A DNA stretch of 64,000 nt from NCBI GenBank assembly GCA_910584865.1, contig CAJUCE010000016.1:1-64000 (forward strand), in the 5' to 3' direction. The DNA comes from an uncultured Acetatifactor sp. (GTDB lineage Bacteria; Bacillota; Clostridia; Lachnospirales; Lachnospiraceae). Both the position numbers and the translations under genes were made by a program. The notes beneath the pieces are model-generated. The model worked only from the letters and a program-made list of their open reading frames with translations. It was not told the origin of the DNA and did not search any database. Shown piece by piece: positions 34,778 to 43,745 of this stretch; the stretch's first letter is position 1; the number at the start of each line of letters is the position of its first letter.

Positions 34778-37651
34778 ATGGGTGATAGATGGGGGTTTTT
34801 TGAGAATATCAACGAAATCGTATACGTTGCGGATATAGAGAACCACGAACTGGTTTACATGAATAAAAAGGCGTTGGAGGCCTTTGGCATCGGCTCCCTG
34901 GAGGAAGTGAGGGGACTGCCGTGCCACCGGATTCTCCGCAACAGCGTCACCCCCTGTGCATTTTGCTGCAGAACTTCATCCAAAGCGGGCACTTTCGAGC
35001 AACAGCAGTATTTTAACCAGTACCTAGACAGACATTTTCTGCTCCGGAGTACGCTCCTGACAGAGAACGGGAGACAGTACCGCCTGGAAATGGCACTGGA
35101 TATAAGCAGCCAGGAGCAGCAGAGGAACGTGGTGCAGAGCGTCCAGAACCTGGAAGCCGTTATCAATGAGGGACTCCGGGTGGCCCTGTTGGAGAGGACT
35201 CCGGACAGGTCCCTGGAAGTGTTGCTGGCTTACCTGGGAAAGGCCCTGGCCGGGGAACGGACCTATATTTTTGAGAAGAATCCATCCGGAGGCGACGACA
35301 ATACCTATGAGTGGACGGCTCCCGGGGTGCGGCCGGAGAAGGAGAACCTTCAGAATGTGCCTCCGGAAGTCTGCGCGAGCTGGTACCGGAATTTCAGTAT
35401 CGGCAGGCATATTGTCATCAACGGCCTGGAGGATATCAGGTGCAGCGACCCGCTTCAGTATGAGAATTTAAAGCAGCAGGACATCCATTCCCTGGTGGTG
35501 GTTCCGCTGTATGACGAGGGCAGGATTATAGGCTTTTACGGAGTGGATAACCCGCCGGTCAAATCCCTGGAATATACCTCCAACATGCTCCAGACCGCGG
35601 CATATTTCATTGTTTCCTCCCTGCGGCGGCGCAATCTGGTCAGGGAGCTTGAAAAACGCAGTCATAACGTCTTATATGCCCTCAATGTGGACTATCTGGG
35701 CATCTATCAGGCAGATTTTTCCACGGATGCGTGTGTGGTTTACCGGGAAAACAAATTTCCTGGGGAAAACCCGCCTGTCAGCTTTGCGGAAGGGTACCGG
35801 GTCGCTATGGAGAAGTATATTTCCCGGTATGTGCTTCCCCGGGACCAGGAACGGCTCCGCACGGTGACGAAAAAAGAGTATATTCTGGCCCAGCTGAAGA
35901 CGAAAAAGAAATTTTATGTCCGGTACCAGGTGAAGGACAATTCGGCAGGGCTGAAAAATATGGAAATCCACTTTTCCATCACGGGGAAGGACGAGGAAGA
36001 ACAGTGTGCGATTTTCGCGTTCCGGGATGTAAACGCAGTGGTGGAGCAGGAGGAAAAGTACAAATCGGAGGCAAGACAGAGTCTGGAAGACATCCTGGAG
36101 GGCGCCAGGACCGGTATCTGGACCATAGAACTGGAGGAGGGCTGCGAACCCCGGATGTATGCGGACAGAACCATGCGGATGCTTCTGGGGGTGGAGGAGG
36201 ATATGGGGCCGGAGGCCTGCTACCGGCACTGGTTTTCACACATTGCTTCTGACTATGTGGAAATGGTGCAGGGGGCGGTGAAGGAGATGCTGGAATGTGG
36301 GCGCTCCGAAGTGGTGTATCCGTGGAACCATCCTGTACTTGGGAAAATTTATGTCCGCTGCGGGGGCGTTCCGGATAAAAAATTCAAGAACCCCGGGGCC
36401 TGCCTCAACGGATACCATCAGGATATCACGGAAATCATGCTGACCCGGAAAAAGCAGGAGCAGGACATCATGGAGCTGTTGGAGAAGGTGCGGCGGGCTA
36501 ATTCGGCCAAGAGCGAATTCCTCTCCCATATGTCCCATGATCTGCGCACGCCCATCAACGGGATCATGGGCATGCTAACCATCATGGAACGGATCCCGGA
36601 GAATTCGGAAAGGCAGAAGGACTGCAGGGAGAAGATCCGAGTATCCACAGAGCATCTGTTGTCCCTGGTGAACGATGTCCTTCAGGTCAGCAAGCTGGAG
36701 AGCGGCCTGCCTGCCGCGGTGGAGGAGGGCTTTGACCTCGCCGATACACTGGAGGACTGCATTACGATTATGACTCCCCATGCGGAAGCATCCGGCATCC
36801 GTCTGGAACTGGAGGCAGTGGAGCTGCGCCACAGCAGGCTTTTGGGAAATCCGCTGTATGTGAGGCAGATTCTCACGAATATTATTGACAATGGGATCAA
36901 GTATAACCTGCCGGGCGGTTTTGTATTTATTCAGGCAAAGGAACTTTCCTGCGGGGAAGACCAGGCGGAATACAGAGTTGTAATAAAAGATACCGGGATA
37001 GGGATAGGAGAGGACTTCCAGAAACATATTTTTGAGCCTTTTACTCAGGAAAATCAGGGGGCGAGGACGCAATATAACGGTGTGGGCCTGGGTCTGTCCA
37101 TTGCTAAAAAGCTGGCAGATCAGATGGGAGGTACCATTGAGGTTGAGAGCCACATCGGACAGGGAAGCCTGTTCCGGGTCACGCTGCCGATTCGGATCGA
37201 CACAAGAAAAAATGCCGGGCTTGCGGATCCGGAAGGAAATGACCGGATCGATATTTCGGGAATGCGGGTCCTTCTGGTGGAGGACAATGAGGTCAACTGC
37301 GAGATTGTGAAATTTATGCTGGAACAGGCGGGGGCGGAGACCGTTACTGCAAATGACGGAAAGGCGGCGGTGGATGCCTTCAGAGCATCGGAGCCGGGGG
37401 CCTTCGACTGTATCCTGATGGATCTGATGATGCCGGTGATGAGCGGTTTTGAGGCGGCCCGCATGATTCGCGGCCTGGGCCGGGCGGATGCGGAGAAGAT
37501 ACCGATCATAGCATTGTCTGCCAATGCGTTTGAGGAGGATATCGCAATGGCAAAGGATGCAGGGATGAATGAGCATCTGGCGAAGCCGGTGGATATGAGC
37601 AAAATGTTCAGGACGATGCGGCGGCTGAAAACGGAATGCCGGGGCTTTTGA
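34778..37651 (+). CDS. Hybrid sensor histidine kinase/response regulator
   Basis: 957 residues without obvious transmembrane helices. An N-terminal PAS domain (about 1-110, FENINEIVYVADIENHELVY with the cluster CHRILRNSVTPCAFCC) precedes a GAF domain (about 120-290) and further PAS-like segments (about 300-560). The HisKA H-box has H587 in SHMSHDLRTPING. The HATPase N, G1 and G2 boxes are NIIDNGIKY, DTGIGIGE and GVGLGLSI. The receiver has D882 in CILMDLMMPVMSG. GGAGG supports the start. It is monocistronic and ends before a terminator, so its output partner lies elsewhere. Signal unknown. Confidence 0.95.
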   Translation: MGDRWGFFENINEIVYVADIENHELVYMNKKALEAFGIGSLEEVRGLPCHRILRNSVTPCAFCCRTSSKAGTFEQQQYFNQYLDRHFLLRSTLLTENGRQYRLEMALDISSQEQQRNVVQSVQNLEAVINEGLRVALLERTPDRSLEVLLAYLGKALAGERTYIFEKNPSGGDDNTYEWTAPGVRPEKENLQNVPPEVCASWYRNFSIGRHIVINGLEDIRCSDPLQYENLKQQDIHSLVVVPLYDEGRIIGFYGVDNPPVKSLEYTSNMLQTAAYFIVSSLRRRNLVRELEKRSHNVLYALNVDYLGIYQADFSTDACVVYRENKFPGENPPVSFAEGYRVAMEKYISRYVLPRDQERLRTVTKKEYILAQLKTKKKFYVRYQVKDNSAGLKNMEIHFSITGKDEEEQCAIFAFRDVNAVVEQEEKYKSEARQSLEDILEGARTGIWTIELEEGCEPRMYADRTMRMLLGVEEDMGPEACYRHWFSHIASDYVEMVQGAVKEMLECGRSEVVYPWNHPVLGKIYVRCGGVPDKKFKNPGACLNGYHQDITEIMLTRKKQEQDIMELLEKVRRANSAKSEFLSHMSHDLRTPINGIMGMLTIMERIPENSERQKDCREKIRVSTEHLLSLVNDVLQVSKLESGLPAAVEEGFDLADTLEDCITIMTPHAEASGIRLELEAVELRHSRLLGNPLYVRQILTNIIDNGIKYNLPGGFVFIQAKELSCGEDQAEYRVVIKDTGIGIGEDFQKHIFEPFTQENQGARTQYNGVGLGLSIAKKLADQMGGTIEVESHIGQGSLFRVTLPIRIDTRKNAGLADPEGNDRIDISGMRVLLVEDNEVNCEIVKFMLEQAGAETVTANDGKAAVDAFRASEPGAFDCILMDLMMPVMSGFEAARMIRGLGRADAEKIPIIALSANAFEEDIAMAKDAGMNEHLAKPVDMSKMFRTMRRLKTECRGF

Positions 37652-37727
37652 AGCCGGGCCCGAGTCAGGCGCTTAACAGTGAGAACCTGCACATAAGTCT
37701 TATTTCGAAATATAGGGAAAATGCAGG

Positions 37728-37762
37728 ACACCTGTCAGGGAAATGGCGGGTGTCTGTTTTTT
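37728..37762 (+). terminator. Terminator after the hybrid kinase
   Basis: ACACCTGTCA (37728-37737) pairs with TGGCGGGTGT (37744-37753), ten base pairs including G-U, then ctgTTTTTT. Confidence 0.85.
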
Positions 37763-37909
37763 GTGCACTCATGGAACGAGGGAATAGGGATTGGGTTTTG
37801 CCGTACAATTTGTGTTTGGATATGGGGTTGGCGCTGCTGACCGAGGAGCGGGGCACGTTTCGTTTAGTAATAATAAAATCTTTAAATTTATTTTAAGGAA
37901 ATATAAATT

Positions 37910-37939
37910 TTTACCAATTTCACCGAAAATAATGGTAAA
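37910..37939. promoter_or_regulatory. Inverted repeat upstream of the ECF sigma gene
   Basis: TTTACCA (37910-37916) and TGGTAAA (37933-37939) form a perfect 7-bp inverted repeat spaced by 16 bases in an AT-rich stretch about 50 bases before the sigma start. It is a plausible operator or part of the autoregulated promoter; the rest of the gap from 37763 has no gene. Confidence 0.4.
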
Positions 37940-37987
37940 TTAGAATAAGGATTTAAAAACTGTGCTTCGGCGTAGAAGAGGGATGGG

Positions 37988-38500
37988 GTGTTAAAACAGA
38001 AGATGAAAGATAAGGAGATGGCCAGCGCAAGTGCCAAATTTGAAAAACTTTATGAAGAGCATTTCAATACCGTGTATAAATTTATATTTCGTAAAATTCC
38101 AAATCGGCAAATGGCTGAAGACATTACACAGGATGTATTTTATGCGGCGTGGAAGAAAGGGGATGACTTTCTGAATCATGAGGAACCCAAATTATGGTTG
38201 ATGGTTACGGCCAGGAATAAAATACATGAGCTCTACAGGAGAATGAAACGGTGGACGTATGAAGCTCTGGAAGAAGATCATCCGAGAATGGCAGTGTCAG
38301 ACCGCGAGTATGAGGGACGTGAATTGGAATTAACAGCATTGGACATTGTAAGTGAGGAAGAATGGAATCTGATTAAGGACTACTATCTGGAAGGCATTAC
38401 AATCAAAGAATTGGCAGAGAAGTATGGAATCACGGAAAACAATATGAGAGTGCGTCTGTTTCGATTGAAGACAAAACTGCGAAGTGAGATAACGCGATAG
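37988..38500 (+). CDS. ECF-type sigma-70 factor
   Basis: 170 residues with region 2 (FEKLYEEHFNTVYKFIFRKI, MAEDITQDVFYAAWKK) and region 4 (LIKDYYLEGITIKELAEKYG, NNMRVRLFRLKTKLRSEI), the layout of extracytoplasmic-function sigma factors. Start GTG 37988 follows a GAGGGATGGG stretch; ATG 38003 is an alternative. The next gene, 10 bases on, is a membrane anti-sigma-like protein, so this is a sigma/anti-sigma pair that probably controls itself and the secreted protein downstream. Confidence 0.9.
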   Translation: MLKQKMKDKEMASASAKFEKLYEEHFNTVYKFIFRKIPNRQMAEDITQDVFYAAWKKGDDFLNHEEPKLWLMVTARNKIHELYRRMKRWTYEALEEDHPRMAVSDREYEGRELELTALDIVSEEEWNLIKDYYLEGITIKELAEKYGITENNMRVRLFRLKTKLRSEITR

Positions 38501-38510
38501 AGAGGATAAA

Positions 38511-39479
38511 GTGAATAATATGCAGAAGAGCAGCAATAACCAGGAATTTGAGAGAAAATTAAAAGAGGAATTGGACTGGTACACGCTATACGCTTCGGAG
38601 GAAGAGTATGACGAGAAGGCAGTAGAGTCAATCCTCTATCTGTTGGATAGATGGGATCCTCTGGAGGAAGAGGTGATTCCATCAGAAAAGGAAGCATGGG
38701 TGCGGTTTCAGGAAGTAATAAAGAATCAGCAGGAACTGCTGCCGGTACCGGAGACTTCGGGGACATCGATGCGCAGCGGAGGGAAAGGCGGTTTCCGGAT
38801 ACTTTCATTCGGATTGAAGAAGAAATCCGGTGTGGGGAAAAAGAGCAGCAGGATTGTGAACTTTGTCTATCGCCATAAGATTACTGCTGCCGTGGTAGTA
38901 TTGTTTATGGTTTTATTGATGGGAAATACAATCTATGCAGTGACCAATCCGGAGAATGGATTTTTCTTTTGGATGAAACGGGATGATTCTGGAGTTGAAA
39001 TGTTTACTTCGCCGGAAGGGTTGGACGGCAGTATGGAGAAGATAGAAACAATTTTTTATGACAGGGAAAGTGTTCCGGAATGGGCAAAGGAATGGGTTGG
39101 CATTGAGGCAAATATGGAATTACCGGAGGAGTATGAGTGGCAATACTATGAGGCGAATGAGATGGAAAATCGACAGCATGTGGCTAGTCATTATGCGTTA
39201 GGAGATGGGGAAGAAGAGATTGTTCTAGGAGTGTGGATATATTCAGAGCAAATATCATATTTTAAGGAAGGGTTTGCTGAATATAATTATATTGATGGAT
39301 ATATAATAGCAGAGGAGGAAATGAGTATATATAAAAAGACAGAAGAGACAGGAGAAAATTTTTACATTATTTGTTTCTATGAAGGAAATTGTAGATTTTA
39401 TGTTCGGGGACAGGATAATCTAGATGAATTGAAGGGCTTTGCCAAAAAGTATTTGGAATGTGTAAAAAATACAAATTAA
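38511..39479 (+). CDS. Membrane-anchored anti-sigma-like protein (DUF4367-like C-terminus)
   Basis: 322 residues. The cytoplasmic N-terminal ~120 residues are charged, then one transmembrane helix (ITAAVVVLFMVLLMGNTIYAV, about 125-145), then an extracellular domain. That domain's end (DGYIIAEEEMSIYKKTEETG.. YFYVRGQ-like) resembles DUF4367. This topology and the adjacent ECF sigma gene indicate an anti-sigma factor. No zinc-binding HxxxCxxC is seen in the N-terminus, so it is not a ZAS-type. Start GTG 38511 with GAGGATAAA. Confidence 0.8.
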   Translation: MNNMQKSSNNQEFERKLKEELDWYTLYASEEEYDEKAVESILYLLDRWDPLEEEVIPSEKEAWVRFQEVIKNQQELLPVPETSGTSMRSGGKGGFRILSFGLKKKSGVGKKSSRIVNFVYRHKITAAVVVLFMVLLMGNTIYAVTNPENGFFFWMKRDDSGVEMFTSPEGLDGSMEKIETIFYDRESVPEWAKEWVGIEANMELPEEYEWQYYEANEMENRQHVASHYALGDGEEEIVLGVWIYSEQISYFKEGFAEYNYIDGYIIAEEEMSIYKKTEETGENFYIICFYEGNCRFYVRGQDNLDELKGFAKKYLECVKNTN

Positions 39480-39601
39480 TATAAAATTTTTTGTAATAAA
39501 TTGCCGCTTCAAATCATATGTATATAGAAGGGCAAATATAAGATAGGGATGGAGTGAAAGGAGAGGAGAAAAGTCCTTCAAAAAACTAAGGAGAAAAGGT
39601 A

Positions 39602-40132
39602 ATGAAACAAGTAAAAAAGGTAAAGAAAGCTACACAAGTTATTTTAAGTTTGGCAATGGTGGTACTGATTACAGGAATGGCAGGTTTTTCCAGTATGGCA
39701 GCTGAAGCTGATATCATGACAGATGGTACAGGGGAAGAAGACGAAGTAGAGGTGTTGTATGCTACATTGATAGAAGATATTGAGTCTTCTTCTGGAATCA
39801 GTCCATATACAATGCTGGCAGATTGTATTATCGGTGTAAGTTGTGCTAGTGACGGAATGCACATTGATATCTCAACAGGTGTGGTGGGAACTGGTTCGGT
39901 GTTGGGTGTTAAGGATGTGAAAATTCAGAAAAAGACATGGTATGGCGGCTGGAAGACAGTGGCTGTTTGCAGTGGAAGTGAATCATATGACCGCGGAACT
40001 ATGGGGATAAGTATTTTATACGAGAACGCTGAAAAAGGTGCCACCTACCGTATCTCCTGCATTCACTACGGCGACGTAAACGGTTATACAGAGTTTGAAA
40101 ACGTTACCGGCGAAATTGTTTTTACATACTAA
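39602..40132 (+). CDS. Secreted protein, 176 aa
   Basis: A clear signal peptide: basic KQVKKVKKATQ, hydrophobic VILSLAMVVLITGMAGF and a likely cleavage after SSMA-AEA near residue 34. The mature part is small, acidic at first, then beta-rich with two cysteines (DCIIGVSCASDG) that could form a disulfide. The pattern resembles Lachnospiraceae DUF6147 proteins but I am not certain. AAGGAGAAAAGG precedes the ATG. As the third gene after the ECF sigma/anti-sigma pair it is a likely regulon member exposed at the cell surface. Confidence 0.8.
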   Translation: MKQVKKVKKATQVILSLAMVVLITGMAGFSSMAAEADIMTDGTGEEDEVEVLYATLIEDIESSSGISPYTMLADCIIGVSCASDGMHIDISTGVVGTGSVLGVKDVKIQKKTWYGGWKTVAVCSGSESYDRGTMGISILYENAEKGATYRISCIHYGDVNGYTEFENVTGEIVFTY

Positions 40133-40224
40133 TACCACACACTAATAACACGCGGATCATTACAAAGAGAAAAATTCATCAACAAAACCCAAAAGAAAAA
40201 CAGGAATTATAGGAACAATGAATT

Positions 40225-40473
40225 ATGGAAAACAGAAGAATCAAACATATTAGCTTTTACAGTACACTCATTGAAACTATGGGCTATGACCCACAATGTG
40301 CCATTTTGGAAATCAAGCTGTTGAGTGATGGGAAAATACGACAATACAAAAATGTTCCGGAATATGTTTGGTATCATTTGAGGGAAGATTATCATCCGGA
40401 TACTTATTATCGAAGGCATATTTGTGGACGTTACACGGAAGTGATTATCTCAGATGATAAAGAGGAGTCATAG
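40225..40473 (+). CDS. KTSC-domain protein
   Basis: An 82-residue KTSC domain: GYDPQCAILEIKLLSDG, then QYKNVPEYVWYHL and a short tail with YYRRHICGRY. KTSC domains take their name from a lysyl-tRNA-synthetase-associated motif and occur in phage-borne and stand-alone small proteins of unknown role. AGGAAC lies upstream of the ATG. It is last in the ECF sigma cluster, ahead of a terminator. Confidence 0.8.
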   Translation: MENRRIKHISFYSTLIETMGYDPQCAILEIKLLSDGKIRQYKNVPEYVWYHLREDYHPDTYYRRHICGRYTEVIISDDKEES

Positions 40474-40701
40474 GACACTGTAAATTTATACGAATGTCGA
40501 CTGCCTTTGTTTTAAGGAGGATGAACGCAATTTTGTGTCTTTGAGATTTCCTTCGTTAAGGATTTATGCTCGCGAATACCAGGAAATTCGGAATTTATGA
40601 GGCTTCGTGGTCTCTGCGCACATCCTGCATCCGGATATGAAAAAACATAGGCACAAAATTAAAAACATTATCGTTTTAAGGCAATGAGTGGACCCTGGGA
40701 G

Positions 40702-40743
40702 CTGCCGCATCGATGGTGAAATATCAAAGCTGCGGCAGTTTTT
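40702..40743 (+). terminator. Terminator of the ECF cluster
   Basis: CTGCCGCA (40702-40709) pairs with TGCGGCAG (40731-40738), then TTTTT. It overlaps the 3' end of the convergent phosphatase gene. The 230 bases from 40474 otherwise hold only AAGGAGGATG followed by a seven-codon frame near 40515. Confidence 0.75.
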
Positions 40744-41464
40744 CAGAAGTTGAATCAATACCTTTCGAGTCAGCATTATACGTTAATTTATGAACTATAA
40801 GCCGAATCTCGCTTTCCGGCAAACCGATATTTTCCAGATATTGCCGTGCGTCGCCGTAGGTAGCCCGGAACATGTGCAGGAATTTTCCCATGTATTCTTC
40901 ATGCGGAATGATGATATTGATGTCAATGTTTGGAAAGTTTTGGCGCGCCCGGAGAAACCGTTTCTGGTTATATTCCTTTGTCAGCATATAATTTTCTATA
41001 ATATCTTCTTCACAGACACCAACAAGCAGAAGCAAAACCGCGGATACCACTCCGGTGCGGTCCTTTCCCGCCGCGCAGTGGAACAGTACGCCCTCCGGCG
41101 CATGAGCGATGCACTGATAGACCTGCCTGCTGTTTGCCGCCCCTGCGATAGCAAGGTAACTGCCCGGCACGGCTGCAGTGGATTCCGGGATAGCGCAGCC
41201 CTCCTCTATGGGGATATTGCGGTAAAAAAATCCGGGCATATCCGCAAATGGATTGGGCCTTTTTTCCATCTCCTGCTTCCCGCGCAGATCGATGATGGTG
41301 GTAATGCGCTCCTTTAGAAGATATGCAATATCCCGACTGTCGGGGCACAGGGGTTCATCGCTGCGAAGGAGCCTGCTGCAGAGGGTGACATTTCCGAAGG
41401 CAGTCAGGTATCCGCCAAGTTCTCTGGTGTTCATGGTGGTTTCCAAAAGGCTTTTTGCGTTCAT
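40724..41464 (-). CDS. Tyrosine-protein phosphatase
   Basis: Dual-specificity/tyrosine phosphatase of the Y_phosphatase3 type, 246 residues. The P-loop is FHCAAGKDRTGVVSA with the catalytic cysteine followed by GKDRTG, as in LipA/PtpB-like enzymes. NTRELGGYLTAFG near the N-terminus and the ITTIIDLRG segment carrying the general-acid region are further hallmarks. The tail is unremarkable. Reverse strand, followed upstream by the pepF gene, possibly an operon. Substrate is unknown; phosphoinositides or phosphotyrosine are both used in this family. Confidence 0.9.
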   Translation of the reverse strand: MNAKSLLETTMNTRELGGYLTAFGNVTLCSRLLRSDEPLCPDSRDIAYLLKERITTIIDLRGKQEMEKRPNPFADMPGFFYRNIPIEEGCAIPESTAAVPGSYLAIAGAANSRQVYQCIAHAPEGVLFHCAAGKDRTGVVSAVLLLLVGVCEEDIIENYMLTKEYNQKRFLRARQNFPNIDINIIIPHEEYMGKFLHMFRATYGDARQYLENIGLPESEIRLIVHKLTYNADSKGIDSTSEKLPQL

Positions 41465-41596
41465 ATATGTATCCTTTTCTTTTGCTTTCCGTGACAGCCC
41501 CGTTTCAGCAGGCTCGTCCGCGCTTCATTTTTCACATTTCCGGATATGCCGCCTTCGGCACAGACGATGGGTGCAAATCCGGAAAAAGGTTCTCAT

Positions 41597-43393
41597 TTAT
41601 ACCAGTTTCTCGATTTCGTCCAGAACTTCGCCGAATACATCCAGGGCTTCCTGGATGGGATGGGGAGACTCCAGGTTCACACCGGCGATCTTTAACAGTT
41701 CTACGGGAGATTTCGAGCATCCGCCGGATAAAAATTCCTTATACCTTGCCACCGCAGGAGCGCCCTCCTTTAAAATATTCCGGGCGATTGCCACTGCGGC
41801 CGAGAAGCCGGTAGCATACTGGTACACATAAAAATTATAATAAAAATGAGGAATTCGAGCCCATTCTCCGGCAATATACGCATCAGAAACCATATCCGGA
41901 CCGAAATAACGCTGGTTCAGCTCATAATAAACATCATTCAGAACCTGTGCTGTAAGGCTTTCTCCTGCCTCCGCCATGGCGTTTGTTTTCTTCTCAAATT
42001 CCGCAAACATGGTCTGGCGGTATACCGTACCCTTGAAGCTGTCGAGATAATGGTTCAGCAAATACGCCCGCTCTTTGGTATCTGCGGTATTTTTCAGCAG
42101 ATATTCCATCAGCAGTATTTCGTTGCAGGTGGAAGCGACTTCCGCCACAAATATCTTATAATTTGAGTAGAGATAGGGCTGCACGGTACTGGAGTAGTGG
42201 GAGTGAAGAGCGTGTCCCATCTCATGGGCCAGGGTAAACATGTCGTCCAGTGTGTCAGTGTAATTCATAAGCACGTAAGGATGTACGCCATATGTTCCGG
42301 CGGAATAAGCGCCGCTGCGTTTTCCTTCATTTTCATATACATCGATCCAGCGGTGGTCAAAGCCTTCCCGCAGCAGTTCAAGATAGTCTTCCCCAAGGGG
42401 AGCCAGGGCCTTCAGGACGGTTTCTTTGGCCTCCTCAAAGCTGATTTTTCTGCTTGCGTCAGGGATAATGGGCGTATATACATCATACATATGCAGCTCG
42501 TCCACACCCAGCAGACGTTTGCGCAGGCTGACATAGCGATACATCTTGTCCAGATTGGCATTTACAGTAGCCAGCAGGTTTTCATATACGCTGGGAGAGA
42601 CATCATTGCGATCTACTGCTGCTTCCAGAGTGGAATCGTATTTGCGGGCTTTGGCATAAAACATCAGTTTCTTAATCTGGCCGCTGTAGAGACTGGCCAG
42701 CGTATTCTCAAATTGCTTATAAGTCTGATACATTTTCTCAAAAGCTTCCCTGCGTACCCTGCGGTCAGCGGATTCTATCAAAGTACCGTACCGGCCATGG
42801 GTGATGCGGACGGTCTCTCCGTTTTCATCCGTCATCTCAGGAAGCTTCAGGTCGGCATTGTTAAATACGGAGAAGGTCTGGTTGGGAACACTGGACATTT
42901 CCTTTGTCATAGCCAGCAGCCGTTCCATCTCGGAGGAGAGACAGTGAGGCTTCAGCCGCTGGATTTCCTGAATGTACTTGCGGTATGCTTCCAGCCGGGG
43001 CTCCTCGGCATAAAAACGCTCCAGAGTTTCTTCATCAATGGCCAGGATTTCGGGATCCGCGAAAGCCAGCCTGCTGTACATGCCGGCGTAAATACTCTGC
43101 ATTTTCTGCACCATAGCCTGGTTGGCGGTGTTGCCTGTATCCTGGTCGTTGAGCCGATGGGCATAGCTGGCTGCCGGCTCCGTCTTTTTCTCCATTTCCT
43201 CCCACAGAGTGAGGTAAGATAATAGTGTCTGCGGGCTGTCGGCGATATGCCCCTCCATTTTCGCAAGATCAGATGCCATTTCCTGGATTTCGGCCATGGC
43301 GGCCTCCCAGGCGGTGTTATCCGGATACAGTGCAGTCAGATCCCAGGTGAATTCCTCGTTTACTTCGCTTCTTTTTAATAATTCTTTTGCCAT
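41597..43393 (-). CDS. pepF: Oligoendopeptidase F
   Basis: M3B zinc metallopeptidase of 598 residues degrading short peptides in the cytoplasm. The zinc site is HEMGHALHSHY with the third ligand in EVASTCNE. The N-terminal domain and LNDQDTGN segment match PepF of Firmicutes. Start is ATG 43393 with AAAGGAAG upstream; an in-frame ATG 32 codons earlier lacks a ribosome site. It could be transcribed with the downstream phosphatase. Its length equals the family norm. Confidence 0.95.
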   Translation of the reverse strand: MAKELLKRSEVNEEFTWDLTALYPDNTAWEAAMAEIQEMASDLAKMEGHIADSPQTLLSYLTLWEEMEKKTEPAASYAHRLNDQDTGNTANQAMVQKMQSIYAGMYSRLAFADPEILAIDEETLERFYAEEPRLEAYRKYIQEIQRLKPHCLSSEMERLLAMTKEMSSVPNQTFSVFNNADLKLPEMTDENGETVRITHGRYGTLIESADRRVRREAFEKMYQTYKQFENTLASLYSGQIKKLMFYAKARKYDSTLEAAVDRNDVSPSVYENLLATVNANLDKMYRYVSLRKRLLGVDELHMYDVYTPIIPDASRKISFEEAKETVLKALAPLGEDYLELLREGFDHRWIDVYENEGKRSGAYSAGTYGVHPYVLMNYTDTLDDMFTLAHEMGHALHSHYSSTVQPYLYSNYKIFVAEVASTCNEILLMEYLLKNTADTKERAYLLNHYLDSFKGTVYRQTMFAEFEKKTNAMAEAGESLTAQVLNDVYYELNQRYFGPDMVSDAYIAGEWARIPHFYYNFYVYQYATGFSAAVAIARNILKEGAPAVARYKEFLSGGCSKSPVELLKIAGVNLESPHPIQEALDVFGEVLDEIEKLV

Positions 43394-43661
43394 ACTCTTC
43401 CTTTCTGCCGTATTGTCCGTCGCCCGGAGAAATTTCTGCGGTATTACGGGTGCGCGGCATTTGAAATTCTGTAGATTTTTAGGAAACAAGTGAATTTTCC
43501 TATTATCTTAAACTTTATTATAATGTATTTGGCATTTTTTGTTAAGGGGCTATGTGATGATATTTTTCAGGAAATGCTTTATGCTCCGCAGAGAAAGGAG
43601 GGCAGGATGGAGGCGTTTCGTTTCCGCTGTAGAATGAGAACCGCATCAGTGAAAGTCAATA

Positions 43662-43691
43662 TTTACAGAGTGATGTGAATTGTTATATAAT
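43662..43691 (+). promoter_or_regulatory. Promoter of the metallophosphoesterase gene
   Basis: TTTACA (43662-43667), an 18-base spacer, TATAAT (43686-43691), about 55 bases before the start codon. The 350-bp divergent gap with pepF holds no other feature. Confidence 0.6.
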
Positions 43692-43745
43692 GTTGACAGG
43701 GAATAAAATGGAGCCGGAAAGCGGACAGGAAAAGGAGAGAAGGAT

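Noticed and set aside
40510..40540. Seven-codon frame behind AAGGAGG
   Set aside because: Too short and ending at once; no downstream gene it could control before the terminator.
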